Shown piece after piece: positions 14,501 through 26,500 of a stretch of 64,000 bases of DNA. A program made the translations under genes and the position numbers. This DNA comes from Bagarius yarrelli (Eukaryota; Chordata; Actinopteri; Siluriformes; Sisoridae): positions 2,856,761 to 2,920,760 of the forward strand of contig VCAZ01000048.1 of assembly GCA_005784505.1 (NCBI GenBank), given 5' to 3'. Positions within the stretch are counted from its first letter, which is position 1; the number at the start of each line of letters is the position of its first letter. Below the pieces are notes generated by a model, which was given only the letters and a program-made list of their open reading frames with translations, had not been told where the DNA came from and made no database searches.

Positions 14501-17500
14501 TATGCTCCTTACTCCTATAATCTTATGCTTCAACACATCTGATTAAAGGCACATTATCAACTAGTGCTTGCTAATATTATGAACAGCAGCTACGCTCATT
14601 TCTATTCACCTGTTTCCCGGTTTATACCCATCCCGAGGCATCCAGAGATTGTGCTAGCACTGGAGGTCCTTCAGTAGGAAAAGGCCAACCCTGTGATTAT
14701 CCTGAGTCATCCAGAGATTGCCGGCTCCCGTTGGATTATGCCTTTCAATTATTTCTGACTGTATATAATTATATAAAGGACACTGCTCTCATAATCACAC
14801 TACCCAGTGTTTTAAAATAAAATTATTTATAAAGCACCCAAATGAGGATAGGTTCCTTTTTCAGTCTAGTTCCTCATAAGGTTTATTCCTTGTACTATTT
14901 AAGGGAGTTTTTCCTTGCCACAGTCGCCCCAGGCTTGCTCACTTGGGATGTTTTTGGTTTTTTTTTTCTAAAATTAATCATGGATTTTGTTTGCTTACTT
15001 GTTCTGTTCTTAAATGTTCTGTAAAGCTACTTTAAGACAATATCCATTGTTAAAAGCGCTACATAAATAAACCTGAATTAAACTGAATTTACTCATTTAA
15101 AAAATAATAATTTTTTGTTTTAGCCTCTATTCTTGGTAGACTGGGTATCTTGTAAAAACGTTCATCTTAAAGATATTATATATATAAGATTAAATACTAC
15201 ACTAATGACCAGACATTTAATGTCTCAATCTGATTTTGTGTCTGTATTTTGGATTGAATAAACATTTTATTAACTTCTAGTAATGTTTGTTATTTTAAAA
15301 ACAAATCTATTGATTATACAAACTTTTGCAGTGGACTTTAGCCACCTACAATGTAAACTTCATATACAAGGATGACCTTACCGGCTTCAGCTCTGTTGAG
15401 TCCCATTCAAGATATTCCGCTACATGGACCATCTGATTGATGATACGGTCCAGCTCCTGAGTGGACATTTATATTAGACTTATATTAAGTTTAATATTTA
15501 ATGATAATAAATGCACTATGCAAACAAAAACAATTTCAGAATGACCATTTCTTCCAGATTAAATTTCCTGTCAGCCTTATCTTAAATATCTTCTGAAATG
15601 AAACATTTCATCATATAAGTTTCTGTATTTCTAAATTGCTGTTGTCTTATTAAAAAAAAGATGCAAGGAATAAGAATAAAATTCTGATATGAGGTATAAC
15701 ATGAATGCAATAGAAAAACTATACAGCAGCTGTTTAATAAAACCAAAATACTGCAGTTATTTATATAAAACCTCAAATTAAAAAACTGAAGCTGACTTAC
15801 TGAGCTGTCCAGCAGGCCATTTCCATCCGTGTCATACAATCTGAACATGACTGCACAGCAAGAAGTAAGAAAAACCAAGCCACTCTGTTAATGCGGAGTT
15901 TATGCATGCACAGGATACTTTTTAAAAAGTAAAGCGCTCCCTTAGTCTAACAAAATACTATTGTTCCACATGTTATTTAAGGTGATGTAAATATCTAAGG
16001 TCTGGTAACTATATAAATTTATAGTATAAGCACAGCTTTCCTCCTCCTGCCCCTTCCATTTTCTTACTCGGCAAGCAAAGCATACAGATCACATCCGCAG
16101 ATCACATTATATAAAAGCTAAATGTTTTAAAAGATTACATAAAAAGCTAAAAGAAATCTTGTCTTAAATAAAAATCAGAGATAACAAAAATGTGCTTTTT
16201 TACTATAAGTATTTAAGTATGTTTGTATTCAAAATCTGAAATTCATACTAGTTTAAAAATATGTTTTCTTTAGCTTTGTTTCAGGAATGTTCTACTCCCA
16301 ATTATAAGTTTCTATTCAATTAATGGTATAAAGAGTAAAGCATATAACCAGTTTATTCTACTGAAGTCTACTTTCCCTTATGTCAAAATATTTGTTTGCT
16401 CAAAACACAGATTTGTTTGCTAAGTGTTTGTATGATAGGCTGCAATAATAGAATAAGTTCAAAATTGACTCTTATAAAATGGTTCTTCTTGAAAGAAATA
16501 TAGCCTTAGGATTGAGCCCAGGCAGCTAATGAGTGTATTACAAAACACAAATTTCATACTTACACTCTAGTTTATCCTCTGGAGTTCCTCGCTCCAACAA
16601 AGAGAGGTAGCACACAATGTCTTTCAGGAAGACTATCTGTGGCGAGGACGAAGTGGAACTCCTCTGAGGTGAGGGACTTTTCCTCAGGGACACCACCTTG
16701 TCTGAGCGACTTCCCTCTGTGAATATAGAGTATGGGTGTGTAGTAGAATTTTATCAACCTGTATATAAATTCAGTGGTATATAATGGTGGTATGGTCATG
16801 TGTGTTAGAGAAACCGTGGAATGTATAGGTTGCCATGTAAGGGGGTTCTGGATGGGAAACAGATGGGGATAATTAAGTTTAGGGGAAGGGCAAAGTTTAG
16901 GCTGTCACACATGAGGTATGAGTTCCTGTGTCCCAGAGAGAGAGAACAATGTATAATGGGCGGGAATTGTCTATATAAGCCCGATGTAAACTTTGTTCGG
17001 GAGACATTCTGCAGTCTGCCTCAGGTTTTTAGTATTGCATGTTATTAAAGACCTACTCTTTCCTGGTGTCAAAACCGTGTCTCATGTGGTTCCTTCAACA
17101 ATTGGCGAGCCAGCCAGGAGGTTGGCAGGGGCAAGTTCGGTCGCTGCGGGCGTTCCTGGCAGATAGCACAAACGGTGGCCACCTAAAATAAGGTAAGCAG
17201 TTTTTGCTTATATACTTAGTTTGTGCTGTTTGCTGGGAGAGTCCGTGGTGGGGAACACCTCATCAACAACGAAAGTTAATGTATAGCGAGTGTTTTTTGA
17301 CGCCAGAAATGAGTGAATGCATGATTTAATCTTTGTTTCATTGAGGGGCCTTGATGGACAACGTTACGTTAAAAAGATTGAATCCTGAGAGTCTGTGATG
17401 TTGTTGAGAGGGTCTTGATGGACAGCATACATCGTAAGCAGACAGCGTGCACATGTATTTAGTGGGACCACTGTATGTAGAGGAAGTGCATTACAGTGTG

Positions 17501-20500
17501 TAGGTTAATTGCTGTATGTAGAGGAAGTGTATACAGCGAGTGTTTAGTAGTTGCTGTAGATGTAATACAGCGGTATATAGCCAGATGTAGTTTAGTTGGC
17601 TGTATATAGAGGAAGTGTAATTATAGCAGATGTAGTTTAGTTGCTGTATGTAGTAGAGGAAGTGTAATACAGCGGATGTAGTTTAGTTGCTGTATGTAGA
17701 GGAAGTGTAATACAGCGGATGTAGTTTAGTTGCTGTATGTAGAGGAAGTGTAATACAGCGGATGTAGTTTAGTTGCTGTATGTAGAGGAAGTGTAATACA
17801 GCGGATGTAGTTTAGTTGCTGTATGTAGAGGAAGTGTAATACAGCGGATGTAGTTTAGTTGCTGTATGTAGAGGAAGTGTAATACAGCGGATGTAGTTTA
17901 GTTGCGTATGCTGTATGTAGAGGAAAGTGTAATACAGCGGATGTAGTTTATTGCTGGATGTAGTTTAGTTGCTGTATGTGTAATAGTAGTTTAAGTGTAT
18001 ACAGCGGGTGTAGTTAGTTGCGGTTGAGGAGTTAGTTGCTGTGTTGAGGAAGTGTAATACAGCGGATGTAGTTTAGTTTGCTGTGTTGAGGAAGTGAATC
18101 AGCAAATAGTGTGTAGTGTTAGAAGGTGTGAGAAACGTTTTGTGTGAATGAGAGCTCTATGTCTGTGTCAGTGTCTGTGTGCCTGGTATATTTTAAAGAT
18201 AACTTTTATAAACTCCTTCTCCAAGTGCTAGAGGTTCTTCTTTGACGGGCCTCCATCACAGGGAGGGAGTATAGGTGTGTGTGATAAGTCCTATCGAATA
18301 AAGTACTGTATGTGTGATAAGTCCTATCGGATAAAGGACTGTATGTATGGGGATGATTGTTGAGTCCTATCGGATAAAGGACTGTGTGTATACAAATAAA
18401 AGAGTGTATGAGGGGGTGTGCGTGTGTGTATGAGTGTGTGTGAGATAACTTGCTTGTGTGTGTGAGAGAGAGAGAGAGTCGTAGTAACGAAGCAGTTTGT
18501 TTCATGGTGTGCTGGTGTCTCGCAAGAACAAGTAAAGAACATCTGAGTGCTTGTTGTGTTTTTATAGATATATAACCTTGTAGAGTACACAATATAATAG
18601 GTTAAAGCCACCTAATAAAATAAATAAAATAAAGTAGGTAGTATAGAATGGCAGAAGGTATGACAGAGGCTACTCCAATAGACGTTGGTATTAAAATACC
18701 CGCTGTGTAAAGATCGTTATAATTAAATTGTCAAATAAATGGAGTGATAGAACTGATAAATTACTAACGAAATGGCCAAGAAATGGTTCATTTGATTTAG
18801 AACTTTGTAAGCAGCTTGAGATATTAGTGAAAAACTATAAATGTACAGGGTTTAGGAGCAAAACAAAGAAGAGAGAGTTAAAAAGACAACAAGAGAAAGA
18901 AGTGTTAAACCTGTTTAAAAAAAGAAGCGGAAGAGCTTGCTAAAAAGACAAAACAGTTAAAAAAGGCCATGAAACTTACTGAGACAGAGAAGCAGAGAAA
19001 GGAGGGGCTGGCTAACCCACCTCCATACGTGACCGTAGAAGGTCAGTGTTCAATCCTTACGGGTACTGTCGAGGTCTCGGGAGAGATGCAGATGGAGGGC
19101 TGTGTTGATTTAGATGATGGTGATAAAGAACTGAGTGTTAAACCAAAGGTAAAAGAAAGTAAGATGTTGAATAAGAATGAATGCCTGTCTTTGGATTGTT
19201 ATAAAGAGGTAAGAGCTGATTTAGAAAGGATTAAAAGCCGATATGAAAAAGAGAAAGATATAGAAATACAGGAAAGTGAGGAAGAGATAGAATATGGAAA
19301 AGGTTGGAGAACAGATAAAGCGTTACCTGAGACAGATGAAGTGTTAAGAAACAGGAGTAGGTTTTTACACAGTAGTGAGGAGATAAGTAGGGTAGAACGC
19401 CGCTTGATATAGGAAGTTGGAAACAGGGAAGGACCACGGGAAGACTTAGAAAATTAGCTCCACAATTCCCAACTTTAATTAAGGGTTCACAGGGCCAGTA
19501 CGTGCCGTGGGCAACTCAAGATCTTGAGGGGCTTGTCACTCGTCTCCCTAATATCCTTGAAGGTGCTGGGAAATGGATTAAGGGTCTAGAGGACGAAACA
19601 GCTGATAAACTGCTATCCATCGGTGACCTGAAAGCTCTGCTGGCAAAAGTGGTGGGCAAGGGGAAGATGGAAGAGATTCTCCAGGCCTCTTATTTAGTTG
19701 ATGCAGTAGATACTCACGTGATGGATGGAACTTTGTTTGATGCTTATCGTCCTGCAGTCTGGCACGCTCTGCGTATCGAATACCCGACCAGAGTTGACCC
19801 AAAGGCATTAAGAGGTAAACTGTTACAAGAAACAGAGAATCCCGCTGTGTATGTGCAAAACCAGCTTAAAAAATGGAAACAAGAGACCGAGGGAAATCCC
19901 GAAGGTGACCCATTGCTGGCTACATTGTTTAGACAAGCGGTGATTAATGCCATGCCTCAAGCAGTGAAATGTAGGCTAGAGGAGGTGGTGAATTCCAAAC
20001 CTCACCATGAATTCTGCGAATATGTCTCGCATGCCGTTAAGCAGCATAGAAAGGCTGAGCAGAAATTAAGAGCCCAAAAGAAGGAGTAAACTGACTCAAC
20101 TACAGCTTGATGAACTGACAAACAAAAACAAGTGAAAAGTGCAAGGAGTAATATAGACTGATAATGTTGAGCAGATGTCCGTGAGCGCCCAAAGTGACAT
20201 ACCAGCAAATGCCCCGGCTTTACTGACAGCTAACCCCAGAGGTAGCGGTCCAGAGGTGCAGCAGCACCCTATGCCTGTTGTCAATGTTTATGCTACGCAA
20301 CCAAAGCAAGCAAAGACTTTCGACCTGCTAATCAACCAGGAATGTGCTGGAGATGCGGACAACTGGGCCATATTAAAGCAGTGTGTCCTTTCAACCCATG
20401 GAATCTGGCGCCTCGCGGTTGTTGTAGGGGAAAGGCGCCGGGGGGGTGGGTGGCAGGGGAGGTGGGGGGGGGTGAGTTGGCAGCCAAGCAGCTTTCAAAA

Positions 20501-23500
20501 TCAATCTTTGGGCCCTGTGTAAATCCTCGGGGGGGTCAAAATCTCGGGGGGGTCCAAAACATGGTTACTAGGAATGCCCAGAGAATCATCTTAGATCCGG
20601 GAGGATCAGGACATCTTATCGGGTGAACTAGTTCTGGAGTCAAAAATACATGATGAAAACTTTAGACTCTACTAATGAGAGATCAGGAACCATTGTTACA
20701 TATAAAATTGAAGGTAAAAATACACCCATGTTGGTAGATACAGAAGCAGTATTCACATGCCTAAATTCAAGGTATGCCTCACATATCCCCTTGTCTGGTA
20801 AATTTGCAAAGACGGTAGGATTCTCGGGACAAAAGCAGCTAATTCCCATGACTGCTCCTGTATGTCTGCAGATGAATGAAAGAAGTGTGTGTATGCCAAT
20901 TCTGATTTCAAATCAAACTCCTGTTAATCTGTTAGGAAGAGATGCATTATGTAAATTAGGGTTAAAAATATGGTGTTCCCCAGAGGGGGTGTATGTAGAT
21001 ATGGAAGGAATAGGAGGTCAAATGTTGGTTACTGAGTTGAAGGCAAATGTCTTTTGGATAGGACTGAGTGGTGATGATGTGAAGCCTGTAATTGAGAAAT
21101 GGGGTAAGTTTATAAAGGCACAGATTCCTGAAGCATGTTTATCTAATACAGAGTTTCATTGTACAATGATATATGACGATAGTAAGGACACCGAATTAGA
21201 AAAGACATGGCAAGGATCAGTGAAGGGTCAGAAACTTGATTTAGTTACACAGTATAGGTAAGCAGGGTGCAGCCATGAACATTGTTGATTGTGATTTTGT
21301 GAAGAGGTGGTTTAAGGTAAAGGAGTCTGTTCCACATGTAACTTTGTTTGTAGGGGAAGATTACAAAGCAAGAGATTTAGGGCCTATGATGAAGGAAGCA
21401 GCACAAATGCAGTGGGAGCCAACAGTGAATCCATTGATCTTCCATTCTGTTGACAAAAATTACATAAAAATTCTGTGTGGTAATAAATTGATTGGAAATC
21501 CACAAGAGGTAGTCATTAGTCATAAGCCAACTTCGCAGATGACGGTAACCTCAGTAGCAGACTCTGAGTTAATCAGGGACATGGAAAAGCAGGTTCCATC
21601 TGAAATGTGGTCCCGACATGACACTGATGTGGGACTAGTAAAATCAGCTTGTCCAGTTCAAGTACGGCTTAGGCCAGATGTGTCTCTTCCTAGAAAACGA
21701 CAATAAATCTAAATGGCGTCTTGTACACGATCTTCGAGCAATTAATGATGTAACAGAAGATGGGCCGGTTGATGTTCCTAATCCACAAACTTTGTTGACA
21801 AATGTTCCGCCTGATGCCAAATATTTTACAGTGATTGATCTTTGTTCAGCATTTTTTAGTGTTCCAGTGGCAGAAGACAGTAGATATCTGTTTGCATTTA
21901 CATTTGCTGGTACACAATATACATACACTAGAATGCCACAAGGGTTCAAGCATTCACGGCATATATTTACTCAAGTTCTTAAAGCTGACTTAGGTGATTT
22001 GGTAATAGGCAGTACTTTGCTACAGTACATGGATGATCTGTTGATTTGTTCTGATAATGGATCAGCATTTATTAAAAAAAAAACAGTAAAGCAAGTATTG
22101 CAACATCTGAGAATAAAATAAAGATTAGGATGTGTTTACCATCCCCAATCACAGGGAATGGTTGAAAGGGTAAATGGTAGCCTTAAGGCTAAGCTCAATA
22201 AGAGTGAGAGTGCTAAGCTAAATTGGGTTGATGCTTTACCTCTTGCACTAATGAGTTATCGCATGCAAACTAACAGAAGCACGCATCTAACACCGCATGA
22301 AATGCTTACAGGAAGGCCTATGCCTGTACCACATTACAGGGGTCCCTACAAAGGGCCTCCACTTGAACAATTACAAATGGAACTCAGATCATATATGAAA
22401 AAACTAACTGCAATACACAAAGCAATCTATTTACAGGAATCAAGACGGAAACCTTGTCCTGATCTATCTGAATCTCTCCCCGCCTCATTGTCCCAGGTGA
22501 CCAAGTCTATTTGAGGGTGTTTCGGAGGAAGTGGAATGAACCCAGGAGAGAGGGGCCTTACAAAGTTGTAGCAGCGACCCCTACAGCAATTCAAGTGGAA
22601 GGAAAGACCACATGGTATCATTTGAACCACTGCAAAAAGGTTGCTGATAAAAATTCAACAAATAAAGGAAAAGAGAGTTCAGCAACACAGGTGGATAAGG
22701 TACAAGGGGTTGAGAGTTTGGTAAAAGGTATTGAATGAAAAAGATAAAAGAGAATACAATGTTGACAATCAACATTTTAGGTGAGTTCACAGGAAAAATT
22801 GTACAGTTATTTGGTATTTAAGTAAAAATTCCTCTTGGCAATCAGAGACTAATGTTAGAGCACCAACACATCTAGCTCAGGGACTAGGAATAAACATAAG
22901 TTTTAAACGAACGATTGTGCAAATCAGACTATAGTACCACCGTCAGTAGAACTATATCGTGATCAAGCCGTAATTGTAGCGGATTTCTTTTGGGTTTGTG
23001 GAGGAGAGCGGCTCTTAGCCTATCTACCATTGGGCTGGCAAGGTATATGCACAAGAGTGCGACTTATTCAAGAAATAAACATTATATCTTGGGGGGGGGG
23101 AAAATGAAGGTCGTAAAGAAAAGAAAAGAGCTTATGAACCAGACCCTATGTGTATATTTGGATTCAATTGGTCAACCCAGAGGCATTCCTAATGAATTAA
23201 GCTTAAAGCTAGAAAAGTGATAGAAGTGAAATATTAGCAGGATATGAATCAATATTTATCTGGATCTCACCAAATAAAAAATACTGAATGGATTAATTAT
23301 ATTATACTATAATCAACAAAGATTTATTAATTATACCGACGTCGCATTAACTGCATTAGGAGAACAACTAGATGCAACTAGTACCATGACATGGCAAAAA
23401 ATAGACAAGCTCTTGACTGGTTATTAGCGGATAAGGAGGAGGAGTATGTGTATTATTTGGTGACCAATGCTGTACGTATATTCCTAACAACACAGCTCCT

Positions 23501-26500
23501 GAAGGTGCCTTTACAAAGGCCATAAACAAATTAAAAACCTTAAGACAGGAAGTTTCAACTAATGCTGGGAGGGATGAGAAGTTATGGGATTGGCTAGATT
23601 TGGGGTTTGGGAATTGTGGTGTGTAAATGGTTTACTAAAATAGGAATCCTTTTAGGGAGTTCGATTATATAGTAGGAGGATTATTATTTTTTTGTGTGTT
23701 TCCAATATTGAAATCTTTGCTTGTTAAAGCTAAGGTTCAACAAATGTATGTGAAAAACATTATTCCAAACGCAATAAAGAATGTGTGCTCTACAGCTTGG
23801 GACTTACAAATATCAGAGGAAATTTCCAGTACCTCAGAGGAGGACGAAGAAGCTGATGATGAACCAAGCCCCTGGGAGTAAGCACTAGCCTGGCCTCTCC
23901 CCTTGTGGCGGCCCTCTACGATGCGCAAAGTATCTGGGTCGAAGACTTTCACTACATTATCACATACCATTTTATATATTGTTTTATTTTATATCTTTCT
24001 GTATTCACATTATTCACTAAAATGTTAAACCTATGTATACATATAATCGACGCCGGGATGAGTTACCTTTTGGGATAATGGAGATTGTTTCTTTTACTAG
24101 ATTCTGATAAAATAATGGATCTAGATGTTTGGAACGATTCTCCACTAGAGTGCGGTTGCATGATGCAGTTATTTGATAGTAGTATTGTGATTCAGTTTGG
24201 ATCACTGGTTTGTATTTAGAGCTGATGATGGAGCTGCACTCTAGACATAGGTTGGTTGTTTGAGCTTTGATAGCCCAAAGAGGGGGTAATATGTAGTAGA
24301 ATTTTATCAACCTGTGTATAAATTCAGTGGTATATAATGGTGGTATGGTCATGTGTGTTAGAGAAACCGTGGAATGTATAGGTTGCCATGTAAGGGGGTT
24401 CTGGATGGGAAACAATGGGGATAATTAGGTTTAGGGGAAGGGCAAAGTTCAGGTTGTCACACATGAGGTATGAGTTCCTGTGTCCCAGAGAGAGAGAACA
24501 ATGTATAATGGGCGGGAATTGTCTATATAAGCCCGATGTAAACTTTGTTCGGGGGACATTATGCAGTCTGCCTCAGGTTTTTAGTATCGCATGTTATTAA
24601 AGACCTACTCTTTCCTGGTGTCAAAACCGTGTCTCGTGTGGTTCCTTCAACAGGTGACAATCTTTTATTTTTCATATCAATACTAAGTAAATATTTATTA
24701 AGGTACCATATATATAAAGTTGATTTTTGTTTATGTTAAATCTGGAAATCTTTCTATTGCCAGGTATTGCAAATGAAAGTAAGAGAACCATAGCATGTCA
24801 TAAGCAGAAGAATAACATTTTATGTAGATTGTTCTCATTCTGTGGACAGTTCTGAGTGAGTGTGCAACTGTATGTGGCTCTCGTCAACTGCAATAGACTG
24901 ACATCTCATACATGGTGTACTACCAACTTAAACCCAGTGGTCTCAGAATAGGCATCTGGATTTGGGGATACTAACCTGGGGAAAGTCGAGGGGAGTTGCA
25001 ACTTTTAGAGGGTGTCAAGGCATTACAACTGCTACCTGCTGAAGGTTTGGGCGAGCGACGAGGAGTGTGGCTTCCTGCGCCTGAACGTTGTGAAGAGGAG
25101 CGGGACGAACATGGCGAATTAGTGGCACCTGCCCCAGATGGGTGCTCTGGAGTGTGTCTGCCCATAGAACTAAGAATACTTTTCCCATTGATCCCTGTGA
25201 AAAGTATAATTAAGACAAGAAACAGAAATAACTGAGATGTGACAAAGGCGAGAGAACAAAAAGAATGGTTTCCTGTCAGAGCTGCTGCAAAAATCCTGCA
25301 AGTAAGGAGAGTGACTCAAAGTTTGTAGTGCTGCACGGCTGAGTGGGGAAGAATGACGGCACAGTGCACAGAAATAATAGCAGCACTTTACAGTTTTTAA
25401 TCGACGGGTGGAATATGGAGAAGATGAAATTACACTTTGCTATTTAGAACAAAATACCACAAAACTAAATTCTGTTGCAACAAAAAATCATAACGATTTG
25501 TATCACATTTGCCAAAACACTGCAAACCAACACAATGACAAAGGGAAAGTGGTATTTCTGAAGTAGAAAGCTGCTACAGATTTTCTCAGGCTGCACTGTA
25601 TACACAGGTACCTGTTATAGGAGCGCAGGCCACTTCTGTCTGAATTGAGATACCTGCATCGATCGACTTGGGTTCTGCAAAAAGAGTAAGTTACATAGGA
25701 CAGAAAGAAAAAAAGACAAAGACGGGGGCACTATAAGTTTAAGGTTAGCGTGGAGAAAATTTAATAGTGGTTAACATATTCATGGTTGCTGGAGCAGGAA
25801 GACGCAGTAGTAATCCGTAATGTCTAGAGCAGTTGTCTTCACCAAGAGCCACACTGATAGGACAAAGTCAACGGGCGAGCCACAAACTATTATAAACTAT
25901 AAAAAGTTACATACAGTCATGAATAGCATGTCTGCGCACCAATCTGTCATCCAACATGCAATATGTACTTTTCTCTTTTAAGCAGTGGTTGACATTCCAC
26001 AAACCCAGTCATCTTCTTTTCAATTAACATAAGCTAACTAGCAGGAATTGCTATAAATACCATCAGCAAAGCAAGTGTTGTTGTGTTTGGTGTCATATAA
26101 AAAATGTATAAAGTTCTAGGTTGTGTCTTCTAATTTAAATGTTTAAATTTGGCGATAATGTTTTTTTTAACGTTTTTAAGTCATTTCCCAAATATATTCC
26201 ATATAAATATTTGCATAAACTATTTTTATTGACCTTCTGTTTTTTCTACATTAGACTATTATATATTTAGCATAATAGCACATTCAGCATTAATTAGATG
26301 GCCCACCAAAACTGGCAACTCTGAACTGAAGCAGTGTCATGGATGCACAGTAAGGGAAAAGCACGCTAAGATATCTTTTCTAGTGTATATTTCCATCCTG
26401 TAATCCTGCTGTTTTGTGTATTTTTTTTTAAATATAAATTATTTGTGATAGAACAGAACAGCCCTTCTTGTTTGTAATGCTTTTCGGATTTTTTCCTATT

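Larger units (their letters stand above)
16739..24652 (+). mobile_element. endogenous retrovirus-like provirus (class I-like), defective, antisense in dgkg intron 6
   Basis: A 7,914-bp provirus with LTRs of 362 and 361 bp that begin TGTAG and end CA, flanked by the 4-bp duplication GGTG. The order is LTR, PBS(tRNA-Arg), long repeat-rich leader, gag, protease, an extra domain with two HxT motifs, RT, integrase, env transmembrane remnant, polypurine tract, LTR. Class I (gamma/epsilon-like) affinity is inferred from the 4-bp target duplication, a GPY/F-type integrase C-terminus, a PPPY late motif in gag and a CX6CC motif in env. All frames are interrupted by stops, frameshifts or deletions, so it cannot be autonomous. 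It reads opposite to the host gene, the usual orientation for tolerated intronic copies. Confidence 0.93.

Noticed and set aside
16821..17048. 75-codon plus-strand reading frame inside the 5' LTR, repeated (61 codons) in the 3' LTR
   Set aside because: The two copies are similar only because LTRs are duplicates. The frame overlaps the TATA box and polyadenylation signal and shows no known domain.
17640..17900. Regular 43-bp periodicity, considered as a CRISPR-like or satellite array
   Set aside because: There are no variable spacers. Whole units repeat, and the array lies within a retroviral leader in a vertebrate genome.
18206..18611. Two overlapping minus-strand frames of 95-128 codons (SLSLTHTSKLSHTH...)
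   Set aside because: They are translations of the leader's GT/GA simple repeats and hairpin repeats in reverse; low-complexity shadows.
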